The notes beneath the pieces are model-generated. The model was not told where the DNA came from. It saw only the letters and a list, made by a program, of their open reading frames with translations, and did not search any database. Of a stretch of 64,000 nt of DNA, positions 26,268 to 36,985 are shown one piece after another. The translations under genes were made by a program, and so were the position numbers. Location: the NCBI GenBank assembly GCA_023055505.1, contig JALIRH010000002.1:25178437-25242436 (forward strand), written 5' to 3'. This stretch comes from Callipepla californica brunnescens (lineage: Eukaryota; Chordata; Aves; Galliformes; Odontophoridae). Each line of letters begins with the position of its first letter. The stretch's first letter is position 1.

Positions 26268-27620
26268 GAATAGAGTAGTACACCTGGAAGTGAATTACAA
26301 AGGTCTAGTCCAACTGCCTGATCGCTTCAAGGAGAAAATAAAAAAAATTAAAGCACATTAATGAGGGTATTGTCTAAATGTCTCTTGAACACTGACAGCC
26401 ATTGGGCATCCATCATTTCATTAGGAAGCCTGTTAGTGTTTGACCACTGTCACAATAAGTAATTTTTTTCTAGCATCCTGAATGATCCTTCATCCCACAC
26501 ATCCTGTCATCAGCTCCCAGGTGGAAGAGCCCAGCACTTCCCTCTGTGCTTCCTGGCCTTAGGGAGTTGCAGAGTCATCTCCCGGCCTCCTGTTCTGCAA
26601 ACTGGACAAGCCAAGTGTTCTCAGCTTCTCCTGATGTCATGTTGTTCATCCCTTACTGGTTTTGTTGCCCCTCTCAGATCCCTTGTAAATACCTTAATCT
26701 CCTTTTTCTGTTTTGAAGCTCAAAACTGCACATGATCGTAGAGATATGGAATGACTTAGGTTGGAAGGGACATTAAGATAATCTGGTTTCAACCTTCCAA
26801 CTGTAGGCGGCTTTGTTAGTCACTAGATCAGGCTGTGTCTCCAGGGATGGGGAACAGGTCTGGCAGAACTTCTGTGGGCAACCTATTCCATTGCTTCACC
26901 GCTCTCTCAGTAAAGAATTTCTTCCTGACATCTAACCTAAATGTCTTTAAACTAAAAGAGGGTACATTCCCCCTTGTCCTGTCACTATCAGGCCATGTAA
27001 AAATTTGGTCTCCCTCCTGCTTGTAAACTCCCTTGAGGTACTGGAAGGCTCCAATGAAGTATCCCCAAAACCTTCTCTTCTGTGGGATGGACAAGTCCAG
27101 CTCCCTCAACCTTTCTTCACAAGAGAGGTGTTCCAGACCTTTGATCATCTTTGTGGCCTTCCTCTAGACCCACTCTAACAGCTCTGTGGCTTTTCTGTGC
27201 TAGTGGCCCCAGGCTTGGATGCAGTACTTTATATGGGACCCTAGAAAGGCAGAGCAGGGTAGGGGGAAAGTCTCCTCCCCTGCCCTGCTGGCCACCCTTC
27301 TTTTGATGCAGACCAGGATATAGAAGGCTTTTTGAACCTTGTGTTTGTCCTTGTTAAACCCCATCTGGTTCACGTGAACCCACTTTTGAAGCTTGTCCAG
27401 GTCCCTTTAGATGACATCCCTTCCTCTTATTGTGTCAACACCACCACCCAGTTTGGCATCATTCACAAATTTGGTGAGGATAGAGTTAGTCCCACTGTCT
27501 CTGTTGTTGAGGCTGTGCCACGGCTAAATATAGCAGGGGAATTACCTCACTTGACATACTGGCCCATGCTGTGTTTAATGAACCCCAGGACAGGGTTTTC
27601 TGTCTTTTTGAATTGTACTA
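26268..27620 (-). mobile_element. Old CR1 LINE fragment interrupted by a second CR1
   Basis: The outer copy, in reverse orientation, runs from its 3' end (AAAGGTCTAGTCCAACTGCC near 26300) through a GTCTCTTGAACACTGACAGC segment and the ORF2 tail to about 26734. It resumes at about 27510 with AATTACCTCACTTGACATAC and ends near 27620. The resumed sequence continues ORF2 where the left part stops, just after AAAACTGCACATGA. The outer copy is diverged and missing bases in places. It must have been present before the inner copy inserted. Confidence 0.8.
26735..27509 (-). mobile_element. CR1 LINE fragment nested inside an older CR1
   Basis: This reverse-orientation copy begins with its 3' end (GGAATGACTTAGGTTGGAAG followed by GGACATT). 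It ends within ORF2 near ACAAATTTGGTGAGGATAGA. The minus strand from 27148 encodes LEHLSCEERLRELDL, then later VRKKFFTERAVKQWNRLP, both belonging to the C-terminal region of CR1 ORF2. Length is about 775 bp against more than 4 kb for a full CR1, so it is 5'-truncated. It lies inside, and is younger than, the CR1 spanning 26268-27620. Boundaries are good to about 10 bp. Confidence 0.85.
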
Positions 27621-30617
27621 ATGTTCAGACCTCTGATGTTTTTTCTTATCTATTAAATTAGCTTGTAAGATAGTAAACTAAAAAATTAAGTTCTAATTTC
27701 ATGTATGTATGTGTATTTTGGCCAGTGAGACTGGAGAATTGTGGCTTAATGTTTTATTGTCAATTATTGATCTTACTTTTAAAATTTATAATACCACATC
27801 ATATGAGTTACTTGGAAATTTATTTGTTGTTGGCATGATTGCTCATTACATGACAGCCTTAATTGTTGTTTTTATTTCTTTTTAGTTAAAGCAATATGTA
27901 TATATGTATATACAGAGGTGTTTTTTTTCAATCATATACTGATATAGAATGCAAAAATATTTAACTTACAGATCTTTATCTATTCTTTCATGTTAACGTT
28001 ATTTGAAGTCAAATACTAATCTGCCACAGAGTGATATACGGAGACTCATTTAATTGATTCTAATACAAAGGTTGATTTGCACACCATAAAACTGCCAATA
28101 CATCTGGATTTCATTTAGAATGAAGACTGGCGTATGACCAAGTGAAGTCCAGGCATAGGCAAAATAATTAATCTGGAAACATGGAAATCTCTTAAATGGC
28201 AGAAAGGCCTTAAGCTGCAAATTGATCACTTATGATAAAATACTGTCTCTTGAATATCTTTGAGATGATAAAGAAAGAAATCAGAATATTTGTAATATTT
28301 TCCTGTCCTTTCAGTGATGAAACTCTAATATAGAAATTAGACTCTGCAAACTGTACTACATATCATACTGTGCTGAAAAACACCCAGAAACATATTTCTG
28401 AAGGTATTTTGTGTGAGTGAGGCTCTTATGAGACTCGTAGGGAATTTGCTGTGATTAACTGTATGTCAGGTTTTGACAGTTTCAGGAAATACTGTCTTTA
28501 TTGAGGAATTATGTAGAAAGTATGATTGGCCTTAAGTTTCAAGCATTACATAGTTAAAATGAAAGAAGTTATTGACAGTGTGTATTACTGCATGTTTATT
28601 TCAGTGCTATACAAATTTTACAAGCAGAACAGGTAATGATAAACTGTTGCATACAGTATAGAAGAAAATAATACTGTAGCTCCTGTGGATAAAGAAAATC
28701 TGACAGATCCCTGAATCTATACATATTCAGGATTTCCAGCAACCACAGTAAATATGTTTTTCTGAAATCCTACTTTTTTCTATTACAACTCTTAAACAAT
28801 GATCATCACTCTATCATTTGATTCTTCAAGCATCTTCCTGTAATGTTTTAAGCAGAATGATCAATAAGTAAAAATCTGTATTGTTCTCAGTGCATTGTAT
28901 TACATTCTTATAACTTCTTTCCCATCTCTTTAAAACAAATTTGACTGTGCAATTATTTGAGGATATTGAAGTCAAATAGGCATTTTTCACTAATATAAAA
29001 GGAAGTAAGGTTTGTTATCATGTGCTGTTTTTTTTGATACTTCTCATGAGCATGAGTCCTAGCCCAGTCATCAGATTACTTTTAATTCCTTGACGAGTAT
29101 GGAGTAGAGGGTATAAGTACTGTTTTACCCCAGCTTTAAGGATGAAACTTGGCAAACTCCTGGGAATCCAGTGCAGATTTAAAAAAAAAAAAAAAAAAAA
29201 AAAACAAAGATCAAACTGATGTGCTGTGAGAAGCCCACGTTGCTGCAGTTATCTGTATTCACCAGAATTTTCTGTGGGCTGAAGCCTTTATACACAAAGA
29301 AATTATATTGCTTTAGCGATGTTTCAAAATATGATCCAGGCAGAAAGACAGAATAATGAAAGAAATAGTAAATGGTAAAATATCAAGATCTGGCAGAAGA
29401 ACAGCAGTTCTAGCAGCTGATGTTTTAGAAATGATATCTTGAAGTCATCTTTGCCAGTGACTGCTCAGAGAGGAGATTCAGAAAAAAAAAATATTATCCT
29501 GGAAGCACAAATACTGTCATAGGTTGTGGTATTGTGTCTATAATGGTGTGTTTTGGTATTAAATTTTGCAAATAATTTTCAAAACTGTTTGGAATTTTCC
29601 TTCTCAGAAAAGATAGTGAGTACAAATAGTTAGAGATAACTTAAAATTAATGCTAACTGTGAAGGGGAGATCTGAAGGAAAAGATATGAGGGGTCTGGTC
29701 AGCCATAGCCGCATCCACTAGAGACTTGGTAGGAACAAATGCCTTCAAATTTTTCTATTTTCAAATGTAAAAGCAATTGACAGTGGAGCGGGATGTGTTT
29801 CTAATGCACAGGTGCTGTCCTGGGTGTTATCCCCATTACTTGGAAGACTCTCCCTCACTTCTATGGCCAGAGCCTCCTGAGTATGCTTTCACACTTTTGT
29901 TGCAATTACTGGAAGTGTCCAGTCCTGACTGGAACACTCTCATAGCAGGAACAAAATAAGTGTGAGGGCTTTTGTGAGGGAACAAATAGACATCTCGGCA
30001 ACTTAATAGTGACCTCTGAATTTCATTTTATGTTGCTCAACAGGGCAAGCTTCTGTACCATACTTTGCCATGAGCTGTTGCCACGTATTTTCTATAGGTT
30101 CTATTTTGGAACTGAAATATGTCATGGAAATAATTCTAAGTTAGCTTTTTGTCTCTGGGGAAGAAGTTCTGTACAGAAACACATAGAAATGTGAATTAAC
30201 TTTTCCCACTTAGACTGAGCTGTGAAAAATTGTGTCCAAGAAATCAAAAGCTAGGAGCACTTAAACTATTTCATTTGTCTTCCTCTAAAGCCAAGGATTT
30301 GTGTTAGGGAAGTAAGCCTATAAATTAAACTTGCAAGAAGAAAAAAAGACAATAGAAAGCTATGCTTCTGATAATAGCATTCTCAATACAGAAGTATTGA
30401 AAATTGTTCAGTCTCAATGAAGTGATTTCCAAGGACTAGTGTGAACCATCTGCCATCATAGCTGGGAAGAAGATGAAACTCTTCTCAGTTTGCTAGTTGT
30501 TCTGCTTGCCCAGCTGTTCAGTTAGTGTGTGTTTTAAAAATCAGATTGAATCACTCTCTGTTGATATTAGACATATATACAAGCAGACATCTAAATTTGG
30601 GATAATAACAACCCTAT
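27621..30617. other. Non-coding stretch, no gene seen
   Basis: AT-rich DNA with a poly(A) run listed separately. A G+C-richer patch lies around 29650-29960 and contains a 60-codon frame without recognisable features. No transposon that I can identify. Confidence 0.6.
29181..29204 (+). repeat. Poly(A) run, 24 A
   Basis: A pure run of 24 A with no polyadenylation signal just upstream. A simple homopolymer is the plain reading. Confidence 0.95.
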
Positions 30618-31010
30618 GCAGTGGTACAGGCTTGGAAAAGAATGACAGGAAGGTAGCCTGGCAGAAAAGGACCTGGGTGTGCTGGCTGAGGTCTGGCTGC
30701 TAATGTGCCAGCAGTGTGCTCAGGTGTTCAAGAAGGCCCACGGCCTCCTGACCTGCATCAGAAGTGGTGTTGCCAGCAGCACTAGGGTTTCCTGTTGCAC
30801 GTGGAACTGGTGAGACCACACCTCAAGTACTGTGTTTAGTTTTGAGCTACTCACTACAAGAAGGTGGAGTTGCTTGAGCATGTGCAGAGGAGAGCAATGA
30901 AGCTGGTGAAGGGACTAGAAAACAAGACTTAAGAGGAACTGTTGTGGGAATTGGGGTCTGGAGAAGTAGAGGCTTAAGGGAGACCTCATCATTCTCAAGG
31001 ATTTCCTGAA
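30618..31010 (+). mobile_element. CR1 LINE fragment, ORF2 C-terminal region
   Basis: The plus strand follows the CR1 ORF2 tail: a GACCTGGGTGTGCTGGCTGA segment near 30670, AGAAGGCCCACGGCCTCCTG near 30731, ACTGGTGAGACCACACCTCA near 30806, and GGAGAGCAATGAAGCTGGTG near 30889. Stops and small indels interrupt the frame. The copy lacks the usual CR1 3' terminus and stops near 31010, so it is truncated at both ends. The DNA up to about 31075 may include a rearranged remnant. Confidence 0.8.
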
Positions 31011-31099
31011 ATTAATTTTCAGAGACTGATTAAAGATTTCAGTTGTCTTCACAGAGAGGTGTGTTTCTGCAGAGGTGTATCGTGAAAAATATTAATGAT

Positions 31100-31164
31100 A
31101 CATTTATAAATATCTATTTATAATATATATATAATATATCATATATAAATATCTATTTATAAAT
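31100..31164. repeat. AT-rich inverted and direct repeat
   Basis: The block starts with ACATTTATAAATA and ends with its inverted partner TATTTATAAATGT; between them lie TATATA runs. The word TATAAATATCTATTTATA also occurs twice in direct orientation. It could fold into a hairpin, and it is a likely site of slippage during replication. Confidence 0.8.
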
Positions 31165-31538
31165 GTAGATAGAATACATGAAACAGCAAATGTAAGCTTT
31201 CTTGAGGTTAACATTTCCTGTACAATACAGCATGGAAGAGAAATAGCAAATTAGAGTTTATAAAAATAGTGTTCTAAAATATGTGGGTGTGCCTTTTAGT
31301 TTTAAGCATGAAAGATGTGGTAAATACTGCTAAAACTTAAGTCCCTTTTTTTTCTCTATGGTGAGACTAAATTGTATGTTAAGGTTTGGACAACTGTACT
31401 TTCTTATAAAACTCACTATAAGTTTTGTTCACGATCAATCTGACTGTAAATATAGAACTGATATTACCTAAATTTAGCTTGAACATGGAAGTAGAAGATA
31501 AGTTTACTCATGATAAAACCTGCAACAAAGTGAGGAGC

Positions 31539-31561
31539 AAAAAAAAAAAAAAAAAAAAAAA
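31539..31561 (+). repeat. Poly(A) run, 23 A
   Basis: A pure run of 23 A after GTGAGGAGC. No AATAAA lies at the spacing expected of an mRNA tail. Confidence 0.95.
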
Positions 31562-32188
31562 TTCCTGGACTTCTTCCTTATTTATCTCTGGCCAAAAGCA
31601 TTAATTAGTACTCGACAGAATATAGACTCGCTTTCAGTCAGAACATCAAACTGTATTAAGTACATATTTTTAATGTTTTAAATAGATACTAAAATTATAG
31701 GAAAATAAATTAGTCATTTTTATCTGCTAATACGCTGTGAGAGTATTCTATTAATCTGTAACAAAGCAGAGTGGTGATAGCTTGCCTAAAGCTCTGATTC
31801 TGTAACTTAATGGGTATCCAGATGTGCTGTATCCAGTTTAATGTCTGCTACTGCATGGTATAGACTTCTTATTTATTGTGTGTATGCAGAAATTTAGCAC
31901 TGCTTAAAGTATTTCCTCTACAACTATTACTGTTTAAAATAAAATGAAGTTGGGATTTCAGACTATAAAGCAGAAGTTCATATTCATATGTCTCGATATT
32001 TCATTGTCATTTTTTCATCCCCTTTAATATTTTCCAATGTTGATAAAATCTGCATGACATTGTACGTTGGAGATGTGGACTTAAAAATATGCCTCTTTTT
32101 GTAAGCAGTACTTCTTGTTCAGTTTACTGTATGAAGTTTCACCATCTATATGGTGAATTAAGGCAGAGTATTTAACACCAGCATATTT

Positions 32189-32319
32189 TACTAACTTTTT
32201 TTCCTTTTAACTCTTCATTCTATTTCTAAGCTTTCAAAAGAGACAGGATCTCATTCATGAAACAAGAATCCCAAACGACTATGAGTTTTTTAGAGCAGTA
32301 ACAACAGCGGCAGCAATAG
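32189..32319 (+). other. Candidate cryptic or lncRNA exon (exon part 32231-32319, 89 bp)
   Basis: A perfect branch-point word TACTAAC (32189-32195) is followed by a pyrimidine-rich tract and the first AG at 32229-32230, with no AG in between. After 89 bases comes AATAG|GTAATC, an acceptable donor. One frame is open through the exon and reads FQKRQDLIHETRIPN, then DYEFFRAVTTAAAI. I do not recognise this peptide. An open frame of 29 codons is not rare by chance, so the evidence is the combination of acceptor, branch point and donor. It might be an exon of an unseen host gene, a lncRNA exon or a chance match. Confidence 0.2.
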
Positions 32320-34606
32320 GTAATCGGTCTCCTATTCCCATCTCTGGGAATGCAGCTTAGTTCAGTGTACAAGACTGAGTATAGCAGATGTCAGTAGGGA
32401 TTGGATTTTACTGGCTGCACGAGTTAGTGAATGATTAAAAACCATAAGCATTAAAAAAAAGAAAAAAGCAGAGGAGGTAGGAAAATATACAGCAAGTTAT
32501 TCAGCAGAAAATAAAAATGCATTAATCATACATCGATTAGTTACTGAGTAAAATATACAGCTGTCTTGGGCATGGGAGTTTGATTTGTGCCCTCTTGAGT
32601 CACTGGACATCATCAGTCACTCTCCATCAACTTCAGAGACACAACTTCAAGAAAAACAATTAAAATGGCAAGAGGTTTCTTTTTTTCATCTTTCAGTGAA
32701 ACTATCCTATAGCCCCTCATGTGGTTCATTTGTGGCAGATGTAGCTGCAGGGAGTGTGATGTCTCCTATATACAAACAAAACCTGTTTTTCTGTGCTGGT
32801 ACAAATGTTTCAATTACAATCCAATCTGCAGTCTTCGAATTTATTCTAGCAATATTTGAAACAATTTGGAATTTTGTGACAATGCTTATTTAATTAGTAT
32901 GAATTAGATAAAGCAGGAAACATATCGTGTTGATGTTCTCATGACAATTTTTTTGTCACCAGTGAGACTGAGGATATATACACATCCCAGTAAAGATAAT
33001 GACCTTCTCAACAGTGTTGAGATGCCACCAGTTCTGCTGTAGCTAAGCAGGGATTTTCCATGTCCTTCATTTGGGCAGAAGGCCTTAAAATTTGCTCAGA
33101 TCCCTGCGTAGCTGTGTGAATTGTATTTTGGCGATCCTGTTTATTATTATTTTGGGGGGAAGAGAAACTATCTGATGTTGAACATGTTTACTTTGTGGTC
33201 CATCTGATGAAAATTTTGTCCATAAGCAGCAATTAAAAATTAAGTGTAGAATTCAAACAGGGGACTAAGTTATTCTTTGATAATTTTTGCCATTTGCTTT
33301 TGAGGAATAAACAAAGAGCATGGTCTTGGCAAAATAGTGTCAAGAAATGAGATGTCACAAATAAAGCCAATATCAAAGAATTAATATTTTCTTACACAGT
33401 CAACAAATACTCCATCTGCTATTGCTAATTTTTTATTCTCACATCAAAGTTACAGGATAAATATATCTAAATATGTTTCATTGTTGCTTTTGTTGATTTG
33501 GATTTTTTTTTTGTAGGATTTTTTTTTTCTTTTTTCTGACTAAAGTGTACATAACTTTCAGTTGGCTGATGGTGAATTAGTTGGAATGATATTGCTACAA
33601 GCTTTAGAATTCGGACTTATTTTAGTTTGAAAGCACCCAGAGTTCACAGAGAATGTCAACACATGGAAACCCACATATTTGGTCTGAATAAATCTATGTT
33701 AATAAAGCAAACAAGCCACTAGTTTCTGAAGTATTCTGGTTGTCAATACTGTTCTTTTAGAAGAAACATGCTTGCTACAAAAGATAAGGATTCTTACAGA
33801 AGTTTCTGAGAAGGTCACACATGCCAAGCTAACAATGAATATTATTTGTAAATATTTGGGGAGAGAAGCAGGAAAAATCCTTGCAAGTGTTATATCTCAA
33901 CAGACTTTCAAATAGAATCACTGCAGGATGTTTATCTGAGCTGTATAAAAGTTGACTAAATGAGTCAAGAAAATTTGAAATGGCTCGCATAGTATATCAG
34001 GTGGTTTAAGTATGGTTATTTCAATTTGTAATCTTGTGATTTGAGTCTTTCTGTGAACACATGGTATACTTCAGGCGGCTCTTTATTCCAGAATCCTGGT
34101 GATTTAGGATAAATATACTTATGCACATTCTGATAAATGACATAAGAAATACAGATCATGGCAGATGCTAGAGAAATGTGTATATTCTTTTAAAAATTTT
34201 GTTACAGTTTTAAAATAATAAATGATCTCCAGTGGGACTGTGAAAAGTATCTTAAAAAGTCATCAACATCAAAACATGTGCGTATTCTGTGCAGTATAAT
34301 TACTGCTGAAAGCTTTCATTAGTTTGAGAAAAGATGCTTTCTGCTGTTCTAAACATTTAATGAGCAAAACACATTAATAGCTAAGAGAGCACAGAATTAG
34401 CTCTGTTGTCTTCCTCAGTGTTTGTCTATGATATGCTGTAGTCCTCTAAGCAATTCAAAAGCCAGTCCTCCAGCAACCAATGTTTCAGACCTCTGCAGAG
34501 TTAACACTGAAAATATTCTAAGAATATAACTATCAACACATTTTAATAAATTATTAAAGTAATCTCAAATTCTATTGTAATCTGATGTTTTAAAAGAAGA
34601 TATCTA

Positions 34607-35113
34607 TGAAGGCTGCTCCAAAAGTAATATCTCTTATAATGTTGGCCCATGATGTCAGAGGCAGATATTGGTGATGACTGAACCTTCCCACCAGTATTCC
34701 ATTACATTTTGTTGTTGTGTAACAGACAGCAGCAGAGGGGCAGTCTGACACAATGGCATCTGACATGAAAGTGTATGAAGCAAAGGTTTGTCTTTGTAGG
34801 AGTAATTGTGCCTATTCATTGATGCTTTCAGAACACTGATAGAAACCAAACAGTGAATGTCAGTGCAGTGAGGCAATGGGTGGTATGTTTCAGCAGTGAT
34901 GACAGTGACAGGGGGAAGTTTTCCTGGTGCAGACCTCTATGAGCATGGTATGCAAGCTCTTGTTCATTACATAGCACATGGTGGTGACTATGTTAAAGAA
35001 ACAGTGGATTTTGACCAAGAATTTGCTCTTTCAAATAGTGTTACTAAGATCATTGTAAGTGTTGTAGTTCCCATGGAAATAAATAGGTGGCATTACTTTC
35101 AGAGCAAGCTTCA
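34607..35113 (+). mobile_element. Internally deleted mariner transposon copy (Galluhop-like)
   Basis: Imperfect terminal inverted repeats bound the copy: TGAAGGCTGCTCCAAAAGTA at 34607 and, at 35090-35113, the complement of TGAAGCTTGCTCTGAAAGTA. The left end follows a TA; the right flank has TG where TA is expected, probably a point change. Inside, the transposase start reads MASDMKV (from 34753). Near 34850-34910 comes a CAGTGCAGTGAGGCAATGGG segment. The sequence then jumps to the C-terminal part, ALVHYIAHGGDYVKE, near 34952-35000. Mariner elements are about 1.3 kb, so some 800 bp of the catalytic middle is missing. It cannot make an active transposase. Confidence 0.8.
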
Positions 35114-35949
35114 TGCAAAGAAAATAAATAGAGAACTGAAGAAGTTGATGTACCTCAGTAATGATGCAGGCCTTTCCAGAACCTCTGATTTAAAATGTTA
35201 AGAGCAAGCCTGTTAAACAATGAAGTGTAAAAATACTGTGTAAGAATAATATTGAGAATCTCAACCAAGGGGATAATGAAAGTTTTATTACAAAATTATG
35301 ACAATGTGTGAGAGCTGTATAAGTCAGAGAACAAGGGAACTTTGAGCCTGTGTTTTTGTGGATTTCTTTTGTAATTTTTAAGTGTTTGTTTTTTGTGCCA
35401 AGAACAGTACGCTTTCTTTTTGCCTTTTGATATCTACATTATACGTACAATGAAATCTCACTGGACAGCTTAAATATCTTGACTAACAAATGATAAATAT
35501 TATTCAAGAAATATATAAGTGGAATGGAACAAATTAAACTGATGCAATTGGAAAGATAGCTGTTAAACTCTGAGAACTCAACATGATTACCAGTAAAGAG
35601 ATTAGGTTTATTTAGCAACAACAAAAAAAGACAACAAATAAACACATAAAGCTTTCAATTTAATTTAATACGCTGATGCAATGAAGGGGGGCAAACAAGA
35701 GGTTGAATTTTACTGGAAGAATAATACAGTATAAATCAAGGAAGAAAATAGTAACCCACTGATTATATTTTATGTCAAATATCATATAGAACATAGTTCA
35801 TAATCCTTCACAAAGTCTAAAGAAAACACAAACCCTCTTGTTTGAAGGGTATAAGAAACAGGGGAAGTGATGGGAAAACTGAGGATATAAAGTTTGGAAT
35901 GGTTTGGTATATATCAGGGTAAAATACAGATTCATCTTGTTTCTCCTGA
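35114..35949. other. Spacer between two mariner remnants, no gene seen
   Basis: AT-rich DNA without a recognised element. The minus-strand frames of about 70 codons here are shadows. Some of the sequence just before 35950 may be a heavily altered mariner 5' region, but I could not align it. Confidence 0.55.
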
Positions 35950-36320
35950 ACAGCCCAAATGGTGTCTGACATGGAAGTGCATATGAAGCAGAAGTGTGGA
36001 ATTAAATTCCTCCATGTGGAAAAAAATTGCACTGACAGTCAGTGGTGCTTGCTGAACATTTAAGGAGGTCAAATAGTGGATGTGAGCACAGTGAACTGGT
36101 GGGTGCTGCAAGCCATGTTCTGGTGAGCCATGTTCAGCTAACGCACCACAGAATGAAGTGTATCTTGATCAGCTCATCTATGTGATTTAGCTAATGGTGA
36201 CTACATTGAAAAATAGCATTTTGTACTTGACAAACTGCTCTGTCAAATAATGCTATTATGCTCTTTGTGTCTGTTGTAGCTTCCATGGGGGAAAAAAAAT
36301 AAAATAAAAAGGTATGGCCT
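35950..36320 (+). mobile_element. Second mariner fragment, terminal repeats lost or unrecognisable
   Basis: Same family as the copy at 34607. The transposase start reads MVSDMEV from 35959, followed by the GTGGATGTGAGCACAGTGAA segment near 36076. A join then leads to the C-terminal end: AATGGTGACTACATTGAAAA near 36193, and TTGTAGCTTCCATGGGGGAA near 36271, which parallels TTGTAGTTCCCATGGAAATA of the first copy. It has several stops and its own deletion pattern, so it is an independently inserted copy, not a duplicate of its neighbour. No clear terminal inverted repeat is left; the right end may reach about 36320. Confidence 0.7.
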
Positions 36321-36824
36321 GATTTAGATTTGAGTTATTTTCACAATATTATTCTAAACTCAACATTATCATGTAAAGCTTCTATTGTTGCTAAAAATCT
36401 CTATCAGGAAATTTCCAATTCAGGAAATCTAGGCTTAGAGAAAATGATCTGGTATCCTGGTTAACTAAACTAACAATCGTAACTCATACAAACGTGTTTA
36501 GCCCTATTCTTATAGCACTTTAATGAAAGACCTTCAGATATTGTAGAACAGGGCTTTGTATTCAGCTTAATGACCTCTTAAACAAGTCAGGAAAATATTG
36601 GCTTTTTTAAACATCTAACTGCTCGGACTCTGACATGAGAGTTATAAGGCATGGTAATCACTAGTAGGTCTGTGTGCTATTTAAGTATAAGGTGGCAGAA
36701 ATTTTCATCTGCTTTCCATAATTCTGTTTATCAACTTTTAATTAGCTCTTTTGCAATTGCATGTTCTTTGATCTGAACTAACTGATCGTGCATTGTGTTT
36801 TTAATAGGCTTCATATTAATTATT

Positions 36825-36985
36825 CTTGATGCTAATATAACACTTTACATTTTCAAAGTGCTATACAAACATTAACTATTTAACCCACATAAAGCCCACT
36901 GGGAGGTAAGAACAGTAAATAAATATTTTATGCTCCTGATGAAGGGGGAATCTGAGAGATGCAAAGTGGTTTGACCAAAATCAGG
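36825..36985 (+). mobile_element. Probable ancient MIR/L3-type retroposon tail
   Basis: The segment CACTTTACATTTTCAAAGTG, then CTATACAAACATTAACTATT, TAACCCACATAAAGCCC and GGGAGGTAAG, followed by GATGAAGGGGGAATCTGAGA and GGTTTGACCAAAATCA, has the word order shared by MIR-type SINEs and the related L3 (CR1-like) LINE tails of amniotes (caaagcgctttacaaa, then gaggtaggta, then gatgaggaaactgag, then cccaaggtcaca). Divergence is high, as expected of an element predating birds. The name is from memory of the consensus. Boundaries are approximate and no 3' repeat tail is evident. Confidence 0.5.

Larger units (their letters stand above)
31165..34606. other. Non-coding stretch with one candidate exon
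   Basis: AT-rich DNA without recognised transposons. It holds a poly(A) run and one segment with convincing splice signals, both listed separately. The 102-codon frame at 32585-32893 (+) has no recognisable domain, and its length is compatible with chance. Confidence 0.55.
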
